Source of the DNA: Paracidovorax cattleyae
GTDB taxonomy: Bacteria > Pseudomonadota > Gammaproteobacteria > Burkholderiales > Burkholderiaceae_C
Reading direction: 5' to 3'
Assembly: GCF_900104515.1 (NCBI RefSeq)
Contig: NZ_FNJL01000028.1
Coordinates: forward strand, 1 to 64,000
DNA length: 64,000 bases
Both the position numbers and the translations under genes were made by a program. The notes under the pieces are model-generated. The model was not told the origin of the DNA. It saw only the letters and a list, made by a program, of their open reading frames with translations, and ran no database searches. Of this stretch, positions 34,469-43,095 are shown piece after piece (the stretch's first letter is position 1; each line of letters opens with the position of its first letter).

Positions 34469-34474
34469 ACCGAC

Positions 34475-36094
34475 ATGAACCTGACACGACGCACACTGAT
34501 CGCCGCGACCGCCGGTACCCTGGGCGGGCTCTCGGCGGGCTGCCGACCCGGCAAGGCCGGTACGGCCACGGCCACGACAGGCGGCACGGCGCCGCAGGCC
34601 CGCGGCGCCCGCCCCGACATCACCATCGCGGTCGAGGCGCTGTGGCGCAACATCGCGCCGGTCAGCGGCATCTCGAATCCGAGCATCCGCATCTTTCCGA
34701 ACGTGTACGACCGGCTGATCGAGGTCGACTACCTCCGCGATCCGAGCGGCCGCACCCTGGCTCCGCGGCTGGCGACCACCTGGACACGCCAGGACCGCAC
34801 CTGGACCCTGACGCTGCGCGAAGACGTGCTCTTCCATGACGGCAGCCCCATGACCGCCGAGGATGTCGCCTTCACCCTGTCCGCCGAACGGCTCTGGGGC
34901 GCGCATGCCTACGAGCCGCGCGGCCGCACCTATGCCGCCGGTTTCGTTGACGTGCGGGCGGTGGGCAGGTACACGGTGCAGGTCACCACGCGCGAACCCG
35001 ACATCCACCTGCCCGGCAAGCTGGCCGGTTATATCGGTTATGTGGTGCCCAGGGCCGACTACTTGCGGCGCGGCGTGGACGCGTTCGGCCAGGCCCCCAT
35101 CGGCACCGGCAGTTACCGCGTCCGCGCCTACAAGAGCAGCGAGGGCGCGGTGCTGGAGGCTTTCGACCGGCACTGGAGCGGGCCGCCACCGGCGCAAAGC
35201 CTGCACTTTCGCCTCGTGCCCGAATATGCCGGGCGGCTGGCCGGACTGGCGACCGGTGAGTTCGATTTCATCACCTCGATCCCGACCGACGCCGAGAACC
35301 AGGTGCGGGCCCTGGCCGACACCACGCTGCTGGCGCGGCAGATCAACAACTATCCCGCGGTGGCCTTCAACTGCCGGCCCGACCCGGCGGACAACCCGCT
35401 GGTGGACGTGCGCCTGCGCCGCGCACTGGCGTGTTCGGTGGACATGCCGGCCATCGCCCGGTCATTGTTCCACGGCGAAACGTTTTTCCCCGATCCCCCT
35501 TTCAACTTCCCCGAGTACGGCGACTTCTACGACCCGAAGGCGCGGGGCATGAACCCGTACGATCCACAGGCCGCGCGCCGCCTGATTGCGCAGACGGCCT
35601 ACCGCGGCGAGCCGCTGATCTGGCACGTGACGCGCAATTTCTGGCCCAACTATGACGCCGCGGCCGAAATCATGGCCGCCATGTGGCAGGACGCCGGGCT
35701 GAATGTCCAGGTGCAGTTCCTCGACAACTTCCAGCTGAGCTACAAGCGCCCTTTCCATCTGCTGTCGATTTCCGGCGGCACCAGCTTCATTCCCGGCGAT
35801 CCCTACCAGCCGCTCTGGCTCGACTGGGGCCCCGACGGCCTGCATTCGACCGCGGCCTGGCGGCTCTGGGAGCCGCCGCGCGACTTCGTCGAACGAGGTC
35901 GGGCCTATGCCGCGGCCGTGGCCCTTGCGGACCGGCAGCGCGAAGCCCGGGCGCTGGCACGGCGCTGGGAACAGGAAATGCCGGGCCTCTATCTGTGGCG
36001 CTCTGTCGCCAGTTGGGCCCACGCGGGGCGTTTCCGGTGGACCCCGGTGCCCGAGTTCGAAATGCGGTTGTACGGCGGATACCTGCACACATGA
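34475..36094 (+). CDS. Peptide ABC transporter substrate-binding lipoprotein (SBP family 5)
   Basis: A 539-residue solute receptor. A twin-arginine-like RRTLIAATAG leads to a lipobox LSAGC (Cys at about residue 23), then a Gly/Thr linker and the family 5 core. The core includes VYDRLIEVDY, the motif LREDVLFHDGSPMTAEDVAFTL and RRALACSVDMPAIA. It is slightly longer than usual dipeptide receptors. It should capture a peptide or peptide-like plant compound for the DppBC-type permeases. Its stop overlaps the ATPase start. Confidence 0.9.
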   Translation: MNLTRRTLIAATAGTLGGLSAGCRPGKAGTATATTGGTAPQARGARPDITIAVEALWRNIAPVSGISNPSIRIFPNVYDRLIEVDYLRDPSGRTLAPRLATTWTRQDRTWTLTLREDVLFHDGSPMTAEDVAFTLSAERLWGAHAYEPRGRTYAAGFVDVRAVGRYTVQVTTREPDIHLPGKLAGYIGYVVPRADYLRRGVDAFGQAPIGTGSYRVRAYKSSEGAVLEAFDRHWSGPPPAQSLHFRLVPEYAGRLAGLATGEFDFITSIPTDAENQVRALADTTLLARQINNYPAVAFNCRPDPADNPLVDVRLRRALACSVDMPAIARSLFHGETFFPDPPFNFPEYGDFYDPKARGMNPYDPQAARRLIAQTAYRGEPLIWHVTRNFWPNYDAAAEIMAAMWQDAGLNVQVQFLDNFQLSYKRPFHLLSISGGTSFIPGDPYQPLWLDWGPDGLHSTAAWRLWEPPRDFVERGRAYAAAVALADRQREARALARRWEQEMPGLYLWRSVASWAHAGRFRWTPVPEFEMRLYGGYLHT

Positions 36095-37713
36095 CAAAAA
36101 CCCAGATCCCCGAAATCACCCCGGTGCAGACCTGCGGCGAAGCAGTGCTGTCAGTGCGCGGCCTGGGCATCGCCCTGCCAGGTGCCGCCGACCGTTCGCA
36201 TGCGGTGCGCGACCTGTCCTTCGAGTTGCGGCGCGGCCAGACCCTGTGCCTGGTGGGCGAGTCCGGCTCCGGCAAGTCGATGACGGCGCTGGCCCTGATG
36301 GGCCTGCTGGACCCGGCCCTGCGGATCGAGACCGGCCAGGCCCTGTTCGAACAGCAAGATCTGCTGGTCCTGCCCGAGCGGGCGCGGCGCAGCCTGTCGG
36401 GCCGGCGCATCGCCATGATCTTCCAGGAGCCGATGGCGTCGCTCAATCCGGCGCAGCGGATCGAAACGCAAGTGGCCGAGGTGTTCCGGCTGCACACCGA
36501 TCTGCCGCGGGCCGAGGTGCGGGTGCGGGTGCTGCGGCTGCTCGACGATGTCGGCCTGCCCGACCCCGAGCGGCTGGCGCGCGCGTATCCGCACCAGTTG
36601 TCGGGCGGCCAGTGCCAGAGGGTGGCCATCGCCATGGCGATCGCGCTGGAACCGGCAGTGCTGATCGCGGACGAACCGACCACCGCGCTGGATGTCGGCA
36701 ACCAGCGCCAGGTGCTCGAGCTGATCGCCGGGCTGCAGCGGCGGCTGGGCACCGCCGTGCTGTTCATCACCCACGACTTGGGCGTGGTCGGTCAGATCGC
36801 CGACGAGGTGATGGTGATGCAGCACGGCCTCGCGGTCGAGAGCGGACCGGTCGCCGAACTGCTCGACCGTCCTCGCCACGACTACACGCGCCGGCTGATC
36901 GGTGCCATGCCCACGCTGACGCCGCGCCCCGCGCGCCCCAATACCCGGGCATTGGTGCTGGAGGCCCGCGGACTGGGCAAACGTTATGCGAGCGGTGCCC
37001 GCACCGTCGTCGCCCTGGGCGATGTCGAACTGTTGCTGCGGCGCGGGGAGACGGTGGCGGTGGTTGGCGAGTCGGGGTCGGGCAAGTCGAGCCTGGCCCG
37101 CGCCGTCGTCGGGCTGATGCCGCTGGACACGGGCACGGTGCGGGTGTCGGGCGAGGCCTTCAGCGGCGTCGATGCACGCAGGCTGCGCGGCTTGCGCAAG
37201 CGGGTGCAGATCGTCTTCCAGGACCCCTACAGCGCGCTCGATCCGCGCCAGACCGTCGGCGACGCCATCGCCGAGGGCGCGATCATCCACGGCATGCCGC
37301 CGGCCGAAGCACGGCAGCGCGCCGCCGGCTGGCTGGAGGCGGTCGGCCTGAGTGCCCGGGCGGCGCAGCGTTATCCGCACGAATTCTCAGGCGGCCAGCG
37401 GCAGCGTATCTGCATCGCCCGGGCGCTGGCGGTCGAGCCGGAACTGCTGATCGCCGACGAGTCGGTGGCCGCCCTGGACGTGTCGATCCAGCAGCAGGTG
37501 CTGGCGTTGCTGGCCGAACTGCAGGCCAGGCTGTCCTTCGGCCTGCTGTTCATTACCCACGACCTGCGGGTGGCCAGCGGCATCGCCGACCGCATCGCCG
37601 TGATGCACCAGGGGCGCATCGTCGAGACGGCGCCGCCGGACCTGCTGTTCTCGTCGCCCCGCCATGCCTACACGCGCCAGTTGCTGACGGCGCTGCCGAA
37701 GCGCCGGGACTGA
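36091..37713 (+). CDS. Fused double ATPase of the peptide ABC transporter (DppD-DppF-like)
   Basis: A 540-residue protein with two complete nucleotide-binding domains in one chain. Domain 1 has Walker A GESGSGKS, signature LSGGQCQRVAIAMA and Walker B LIADEPTTALD. Domain 2 has GESGSGKS, FSGGQRQRICIARA and LIADESVAALD. The unusual SVA in place of PTT keeps the catalytic Glu. The ATG at 36091 overlaps the receptor stop. Fusion of the D and F subunits ensures an asymmetric ATPase pair. Confidence 0.93.
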   Translation: MTKTQIPEITPVQTCGEAVLSVRGLGIALPGAADRSHAVRDLSFELRRGQTLCLVGESGSGKSMTALALMGLLDPALRIETGQALFEQQDLLVLPERARRSLSGRRIAMIFQEPMASLNPAQRIETQVAEVFRLHTDLPRAEVRVRVLRLLDDVGLPDPERLARAYPHQLSGGQCQRVAIAMAIALEPAVLIADEPTTALDVGNQRQVLELIAGLQRRLGTAVLFITHDLGVVGQIADEVMVMQHGLAVESGPVAELLDRPRHDYTRRLIGAMPTLTPRPARPNTRALVLEARGLGKRYASGARTVVALGDVELLLRRGETVAVVGESGSGKSSLARAVVGLMPLDTGTVRVSGEAFSGVDARRLRGLRKRVQIVFQDPYSALDPRQTVGDAIAEGAIIHGMPPAEARQRAAGWLEAVGLSARAAQRYPHEFSGGQRQRICIARALAVEPELLIADESVAALDVSIQQQVLALLAELQARLSFGLLFITHDLRVASGIADRIAVMHQGRIVETAPPDLLFSSPRHAYTRQLLTALPKRRD

Positions 37714-37730
37714 TCCAGGCGAGGGTGAAC

Positions 37731-38429
37731 TCAGGCCCCGTTCGCGTCGAGAGAACGGCGCACCAGTGCGCTGGCGCCGCTGAGCTCGCCCAGCGCCTGC
37801 CCGCCGAGCACCTGCCGGCGCAGCGTGCCTGCTAAATCCTGTATGCCTTCGGCCCATGCGGCCAGCGCTTCGGCCTCGGCACGTGGCAGCACGATGACGC
37901 CGTCGGCGTCCGCCACCACCGCGTCGCCGGCCTGCACCACCAATCCGCCGCAGGCCACCGGGCGGTTGAGGCTGCCACCCCAGTCGAGCAGTCGGGTGGT
38001 GACCGGCGAAGTGCCGGTGCACCACAGCGGAAAACCGCTGGCGGTGATCTCGTCGAGATCGGTGCACGGACCGTCGATCACTGCGCCGGCCGCGCCGGCA
38101 CGCTGCGCCGCGGCAGTCACGATGCCGCCCCAGCAGCCGTGGCGGGTGTCGCCGAGCCGGTCGACGATCAGCAGGTCGCCCGGCCGCAGCTGTCCCAGCG
38201 CATGGTGCAGCAGGGTCGAGTCGGCGCCGGGAATGCACAGGGTGACGGCGGTGCCGACCACGCGGCGCCCCCGCTGCAGCGCCTTCAACCGCTGCGACAT
38301 GAGGTACCAGGGAACGGCATGCCCGAGGGTCGAGGTATCGATGGTGGCCAGCCGGCGGACCAGCGCCTCGTCCAGCGGCTGCGGTGCGGGGTCGATGCGG
38401 TAGCGGGAGAACAATCGGGCGTCGCTCAT
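37731..38429 (-). CDS. RraA-family / 4-hydroxy-4-methyl-2-oxoglutarate aldolase-like protein with altered active site
   Basis: A 232-residue RraA-fold protein with RVVGTAVTL and GDLLIVDRLGD. In true HMG aldolases a Gly-Glu/Asp follows, and an Arg-Asp pair ends the VDGxxRD motif. Here the corresponding segments read CWGGIVTAAAQ and IDGPCTDLDEI, keeping Asp but losing the substrate-binding Arg and the acid. Aldolase activity is therefore doubtful, and it could be a decarboxylase, a different lyase or a non-catalytic protein. It overlaps the HpaI-like gene by four bases, and the operon converges on the ABC genes. Confidence 0.75.
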   Translation of the reverse strand: MSDARLFSRYRIDPAPQPLDEALVRRLATIDTSTLGHAVPWYLMSQRLKALQRGRRVVGTAVTLCIPGADSTLLHHALGQLRPGDLLIVDRLGDTRHGCWGGIVTAAAQRAGAAGAVIDGPCTDLDEITASGFPLWCTGTSPVTTRLLDWGGSLNRPVACGGLVVQAGDAVVADADGVIVLPRAEAEALAAWAEGIQDLAGTLRRQVLGGQALGELSGASALVRRSLDANGA

Positions 38430-39202
38430 GCGCCGGCTCCTCCGAGTTGCTGCAGCGCGCCCTGGCGCAGCAGGGTGACGTCCGAACCCACGGTGACGAA
38501 GCCGTAGCCGCGCTCAGCCAGCGCCGACAGTCCGTGGCCCGGCAGCAACGTGCCGCCGAGGGCGATCTTCGACTCGCGGCAGCGCCGCTCGGCCTCGGTC
38601 CACAGCTCGATGAACTCGGGGCTGTCGTACTCGCCGGGCCTGCCTATGCTGGCGCTCAGGTCGAGCGGGCCGATGAAGAACAGGTCCAGGCCCTGCACCG
38701 CGGCCATCGCGGGAATGGCCTCGACGCCGCGGGCCGATTCGATCATGGCAGCCACCAGGGTATGGCGGTCGGCGTGCGCGGCGTAGGTGCCGGCATGTGC
38801 GCCCCAGGCAGCCGCCCGCGAAACCGTGTAATGCAGCCCCCGGCGACCGCGCGGCGGGTAGCGGCAGGCATCGACCAGGCGCTCGACCTGCTCGGCGGAC
38901 TCCACGTTGGGCGCCAGAATTCCCTCGACGCCGGCATCGAGCAGCGGCTTGATGCGGTCCGAATCGACGCCCGGCACCCGCGCCAGCATGGTCGGCGCGA
39001 AGGGCGCGGCAGCACGCAGTTGCTCGATCGCCGTCTCCAGGCCGGAAGGCGAATGCTCCAGGTCGATGATGAGCGCTTCGAGCGGCATGTCGGCCAGCAC
39101 TTCGGTGACCACGGGCGAACCCATGAACAGCCAGCAGCCGGTGCAGATGCGGCCTTCCGCCAGGGACTGCAAGACACGGTTGGATTTCAGCGGAGGTGGC
39201 AT
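38426..39202 (-). CDS. HpcH/HpaI-family class II aldolase (4-hydroxy-2-oxoacid aldolase type)
   Basis: A 258-residue metal-dependent aldolase. It has the catalytic base His in IIDLEHSPSG, the Arg in MLARVPGVDSDRIK, and metal ligands Glu in AAMIESARGV and Asp in FIGPLDLSASIG. It would split a 4-hydroxy-2-oxoacid into pyruvate and an aldehyde. Together with the RraA-like gene it forms a small leftward operon. Its promoter lies back to back with the LuxR gene, in a 190-bp spacer where I see no lux-box-like dyad. Confidence 0.88.
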   Translation of the reverse strand: MPPPLKSNRVLQSLAEGRICTGCWLFMGSPVVTEVLADMPLEALIIDLEHSPSGLETAIEQLRAAAPFAPTMLARVPGVDSDRIKPLLDAGVEGILAPNVESAEQVERLVDACRYPPRGRRGLHYTVSRAAAWGAHAGTYAAHADRHTLVAAMIESARGVEAIPAMAAVQGLDLFFIGPLDLSASIGRPGEYDSPEFIELWTEAERRCRESKIALGGTLLPGHGLSALAERGYGFVTVGSDVTLLRQGALQQLGGAGA

Positions 39203-39393
39203 AAACGTATTCCTGATGGAAGTGGGGGAACGGAAAACACGGCGGACGAGGTCGCCTGCGGCCGTGGCACGCAGATTGCTTCGATGGATGGCGAAAGAAA
39301 AAGCGTGGAGCCCTTCCTAGGGATTGCCAGCTTGTGCCCCCGGTTCGCGGGATTTACCCTGCGCACCAACGTGGTGAAAAGGCGGACAACTTG

Positions 39394-40188
39394 ATGCACG
39401 CTGGGATGAAAGTCATCGAAAAACCCCTGGTCCACGACGATTCGGCGGTCAGCCTCTGCATCGACCAGACGTTTTCCGCGGCCCGCGAACTCGGATTCGA
39501 TTCGGCCATCTATGATTTTTCGCCGGTCTCGATGACGCCGGAGGGTGTCTTGATGACGCCCAGCGTTCTCGAATACCGGAATATGCCGGGGCCGATGCGC
39601 AAACTCTGGGTCGAACAAGGCATGTACCAGGTCGATCCGGTGCAGGCGCTGGCCTTGCGGGGTTCGGGCGCATTTTTCTGGTCGTATCGTCAGGACGAGG
39701 AATCGGTGCTCCAGCCATTGCTCGGCGGTGGTGCGCGCAGCGTTTCCAGCGTTCTGACCGAATGGCGCATGACGCGTGGCGTCACAGTGCCGCTGCATAT
39801 GCCGGGCAATCGTTTCGCCACCCTGACGGCCATGTGGCAGGACGATCATTTTGCGCAACAGCAGATGTCTCTGGTGGATTCGGTGATGCGGTTGGCGTAT
39901 ATGGCCCATATCCTGAACGATCATTTGCTGAAAGTCTTCACGAAAAACCAGTTGACTCCCCGTGATGTCGCGCTGTCCGACAGGGAGCATGAATGTGTAT
40001 TGCTGGCGGCCGAGGGCATGCCCAGCAAGCAGATTGCGGCACGTCTGAATCGCGCAGAATCGACGATTGTTTTCCATTTGCAGTCGGCGGCACGCAAACT
40101 CGGCGGACGCAACCGTGCGCAGATGATTGCGCGGGCCGCCCATTTTGGATATTTGTCCCGAAATACCGAAATCCGGGCATTGCAGTGA
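39394..40188 (+). CDS. LuxR solo of the plant-signal-responding (OryR/PipR) type
   Basis: A 264-residue LuxR-family regulator. It has an autoinducer-binding-like domain (residues 10-170) and a C-terminal GerE helix-turn-helix (LSDREHECVLLAAEGMPSKQIAARL, then FHLQSAARKLG). Counting back from the invariant Asp70-Pro71 (Asp81-Pro82 here), position 57 is Met (Met68) and position 61 is Trp (Trp72). Acyl-homoserine-lactone receptors have Trp and Tyr there. Met57/Trp61 marks the plant-associated solos OryR, XccR and PipR. No luxI gene is present in the window. An ATG at 39406 is an alternative start. Confidence 0.88.
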   Translation: MHAGMKVIEKPLVHDDSAVSLCIDQTFSAARELGFDSAIYDFSPVSMTPEGVLMTPSVLEYRNMPGPMRKLWVEQGMYQVDPVQALALRGSGAFFWSYRQDEESVLQPLLGGGARSVSSVLTEWRMTRGVTVPLHMPGNRFATLTAMWQDDHFAQQQMSLVDSVMRLAYMAHILNDHLLKVFTKNQLTPRDVALSDREHECVLLAAEGMPSKQIAARLNRAESTIVFHLQSAARKLGGRNRAQMIARAAHFGYLSRNTEIRALQ

Positions 40189-40232
40189 ATCACGCCACCT
40201 TCCTGGATTCTTCCACGGCGGCCGCTGGAAAA

Positions 40233-40252
40233 AACTATCAGTTCTGATAGTT
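40233..40252. promoter_or_regulatory. lux-box-like 20-bp palindrome B
   Basis: AACTATCAGTTCTGATAGTT: the 8-bp arms AACTATCA and TGATAGTT are perfect inverted repeats around GTTC. It lies 44 bp after the LuxR stop and 86 bp upstream of the lipoprotein gene. It is the closest relative of copy A at 30798. Confidence 0.75.
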
Positions 40253-40338
40253 GCTGCGGCGCTGGCCTGCGCGCAGCATCGGTGTTCCGAACACCCTCCA
40301 CAGTCCGTACTGCCGGGAATTAGAAATCAGGAGTCGCC

Positions 40339-41970
40339 GTGAAACCGTTTTTCGCCGCCCCGGCCGTCGTTACCGCCGCCGTGACCCTGCTGCTGAGCGC
40401 CTGCGCGCTGACGCCCCGCGCTGAACGGCAGGCGCGCATCACGCCTTCCACCGACTGCAAAGCCTGGGTGGGCGCCGACCGCAATGCAGAACTGCCCGGC
40501 TATCGCATCACCCAGGCGAACGGCCGGGTCGCCTGCGTTCCCCTGCTGCTGACGGCCCACAAGCCGCCGCCGGATTATCGCGGCGATTATGCAGTGGACG
40601 AGTTCACCGACGAGAAGCTCAAGGCCGGCTGGTTGTCGTGCAAGGCCGATGCTGCCTGCCGAGCCCGCATCGAAAGGGACATGCAGCGCTGGCTGCCGCC
40701 CAACAAGGCCCGCGCCACGCGGGTGACCGGATGGGTCGATCCGGCCGGCAGGATCGACCCGGAAGGCCCGGTGGATCTGCGGGATATCCGCCGGCCAGCT
40801 TTCTTCGCCCGCGCGCCTTATCTCGAGAGCATCGCGCAAGCAGATGCGCGAACCAGCGTGGTCGAATTCACCGTGCCGCACGATCCGCTGGAAATCAACA
40901 GACTCGGCATGACAGGTGATATCAAGCTGCGCGGCTGGTATATCGAGGGGCTGGGCGTGCCGGATGCGAATGGCGTGAGAAAACGCGCGCTGGTGATTGC
41001 CAGTGCCGGCGGTGGTGACCAGATCACCGCCATCCAGGATCCGGCGGATGTCGCCGTCATCGTCGATCCGGCGACGCGGCGTGCGCGCTTCCAGCGTTTT
41101 CCCAATGCCACGACTGAAGGTTTCGGCATGAGGACCTGGCGCGAGCATCTCGATGCGCTGAACCGCGCCGGTTTCGACGTGCTGGCTTACGACCGGCGCG
41201 GTGAAGGGCTATCGGGCGGCTTCAGCGACACCAACACGCTGGAGCAGAGCGAGGATATCTTCAGAGTGCTGGAGCAGATGGAAAACGGGGCCGGCATGCG
41301 CCTGCTGACCGCCAGCGGGGAAGAACTGGAAGGTGCCGTGGCGCGTGGTCGGCTGATGGCAGGCATGAAAGCCCGTGAGATTCCGCTGCTGCTGCTTGGA
41401 TATTCCCGTGGCTCGATGACCACCGGATGGGCCATGACCAGGAATTATGCCGGCGGCTGCAGCTATGACATGCCGAACGTCGTTTGCAGCCCGGCCAGGC
41501 ATTTCGACAATATCAAAGGCGCCTTGCTCTATTCACCCTTTACCGCTGGCGCTGCGTATCTGCCCGATGCGCCAGACCTGGCCGACCGCAACCTGTTCCT
41601 GGGCGGAATGGCAGCGGAAAACCATGTGCAGTTCTATCCGAACTCGGCCGTACTGGCGCACATGGACCGGTGGCCGGCGGCGTTTTTTGCCAAGGGCCTC
41701 TGGGACCGGGCGGAATCGCTGGAAGGCACCGTGGCAGCCTACGACCGGATCCGCGGACTGAAGGAAATCGAGGTGGTCCGCGGGCCGCACCAGCTGTCGA
41801 TCTGGCCCAAGGCGGAAAGCGATCGCATCCGCGATCGGATGGTCGCCTTCGCGGTCGCGGCGGTCAATGGCCAGAAAAAGCTCCCTGCGCCGGCCGCTGC
41901 CTGGAGCGACCTGCGCGGGCTGGTGGCCACCACGCCCGACATCTGGGAAACGTCTTCGCAGCCGCGCTAA
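40339..41970 (+). CDS. Secreted lipoprotein of the alpha/beta-hydrolase type
   Basis: A 543-residue protein with a lipoprotein signal (lipobox LLSAC, Cys about residue 22). A hydrolase-like core contains RKRALVIASAGGG, DVLAYDRRGEGLSGG and the nucleophile elbow LLGYSRGSM. A late VVRGPHQLSI may hold the catalytic His. Cysteine-rich segments (CSYDMPNVVC, SCKADAAC) suggest disulphides outside the cytoplasm. Substrate unknown; an envelope esterase or peptidase acting on plant material is plausible. It follows palindrome B and probably belongs to the LuxR-solo regulon. Confidence 0.75.
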   Translation: MKPFFAAPAVVTAAVTLLLSACALTPRAERQARITPSTDCKAWVGADRNAELPGYRITQANGRVACVPLLLTAHKPPPDYRGDYAVDEFTDEKLKAGWLSCKADAACRARIERDMQRWLPPNKARATRVTGWVDPAGRIDPEGPVDLRDIRRPAFFARAPYLESIAQADARTSVVEFTVPHDPLEINRLGMTGDIKLRGWYIEGLGVPDANGVRKRALVIASAGGGDQITAIQDPADVAVIVDPATRRARFQRFPNATTEGFGMRTWREHLDALNRAGFDVLAYDRRGEGLSGGFSDTNTLEQSEDIFRVLEQMENGAGMRLLTASGEELEGAVARGRLMAGMKAREIPLLLLGYSRGSMTTGWAMTRNYAGGCSYDMPNVVCSPARHFDNIKGALLYSPFTAGAAYLPDAPDLADRNLFLGGMAAENHVQFYPNSAVLAHMDRWPAAFFAKGLWDRAESLEGTVAAYDRIRGLKEIEVVRGPHQLSIWPKAESDRIRDRMVAFAVAAVNGQKKLPAPAAAWSDLRGLVATTPDIWETSSQPR

Positions 41971-42081
41971 GAGCGGCTCACACGACCCAGCGAAGCGGTT
42001 CTGGCTAGGCGCTGCATCGCAGACAGTACGAGCAGTACGACAAGATGCAGCAACGACGCCAGAAGGGTCGTGTTAGCCGCG

Positions 42082-43020
42082 CTAAAAACCATCGCCTGCA
42101 GGTGATGTTCTGGTGGGCGGCACCCGCACAGCCGCCTGCGTGCCCCCGCGCCGCTCCACCACCCGCCGTGCGCAGTCCACCAGTTCCTGCACGAACGCCA
42201 GCCGCGCCGAGGAGCGCAGCCACAGCATGCCGAAGCGGCGCGATTGGCTGGCGTTGGGCAGGGAGAGGCGCACCACACCCCGGCCGTCGGGCCAGTCCAG
42301 GGCCGTGTCGGGCACGACGGCCAAGCCGAGGCCGCGGTCCACCATCATGGCGATGGCCACGAGCGAGCTGAGCTCGAAGCGCTCCTGCGGCACGATGCCG
42401 GCCTCGCGCAGATAGCGCTCCACCATCTGGCCGCCGCCCAGACTGCGGTCGTAGCGGATCAGCGGCTGGGTGCGCAGCAGTTCGTGCGCGTCCTGCGCGG
42501 CCAGGTGGCGCGGTGCCAGGAGCACCAGCGGCTCCTCGCGCAGCAATGCCCAGCCGAAGGTCTTGGCCAGCGCGAAGCTGGGGTGCAGGCACACGGCGGC
42601 ATCCAGACCGCCCTGCTGCACTGACTGATAAAGCTGCTGGGTGGTGCCTGACTGCAGGAAAACCCGTACGTGGGGCAGCCGCCCCGAGAAATCCGCCAGG
42701 ATATCCGGCAGCAGGCTGTGCAGGGCCGTGTTGATGGTGCCGATCGCCAGTTCGCCGGAGGCGCCGGTGTCGTTCACATGGGCTCTGGCCTGGTCCAGTT
42801 CGCGCAGCAGGACCGGCGCGCTGCGTGCGAGGCGGTGGCCCGCGGGCGTCGGGGCCACGGTGCGGCCCGCGCGCGCGAGCAGCGGCACCTGGAATTCGCG
42901 CTCCAGGCTGTGCATCTGCTGGGCCACGGCGGCGGCGGTGAGGTTCAGCCGCCGCGCGGCTTCCGCCATGGAGCCGGTTTCGACCACCAGCATGAAACTC
43001 TGCAGGTAGCTGGTTTCCAT
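42082..43020 (-). CDS. LysR-family regulator of the adjacent CoA-ester operon
   Basis: A 312-residue LysR protein with an N-terminal winged helix (TGSMAEAARRLNLTAAAVAQQMHSLEREF) and a periplasmic-binding-type effector domain (GELAIGTINTALHSLLPDIL, then GLGLAVVPDTAL). It is divergent from the citE-like operon, with a long inverted repeat in the 75-bp gap. It should activate that operon in response to its substrate. Confidence 0.88.
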   Translation of the reverse strand: METSYLQSFMLVVETGSMAEAARRLNLTAAAVAQQMHSLEREFQVPLLARAGRTVAPTPAGHRLARSAPVLLRELDQARAHVNDTGASGELAIGTINTALHSLLPDILADFSGRLPHVRVFLQSGTTQQLYQSVQQGGLDAAVCLHPSFALAKTFGWALLREEPLVLLAPRHLAAQDAHELLRTQPLIRYDRSLGGGQMVERYLREAGIVPQERFELSSLVAIAMMVDRGLGLAVVPDTALDWPDGRGVVRLSLPNASQSRRFGMLWLRSSARLAFVQELVDCARRVVERRGGTQAAVRVPPTRTSPAGDGF

Positions 43021-43023
43021 AAA

Positions 43024-43055
43024 GCAATATTTTCTATCTTCTGAAGAAATATTGC
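43024..43055. promoter_or_regulatory. LysR-type inverted repeat between the regulator and the citE-like gene
   Basis: GCAATATTT (43024-43032) and AAATATTGC (43047-43055) are perfect 9-bp inverted arms with a 14-bp spacer. The dyad begins 4 bp from the LysR start and ends 41 bp before the citE-like ATG. It is AT-rich in a GC-rich region. Confidence 0.7.
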
Positions 43056-43095
43056 ATGTGTTTATCTATGCTTTCCGCGGCCCAACAATAGCTGC

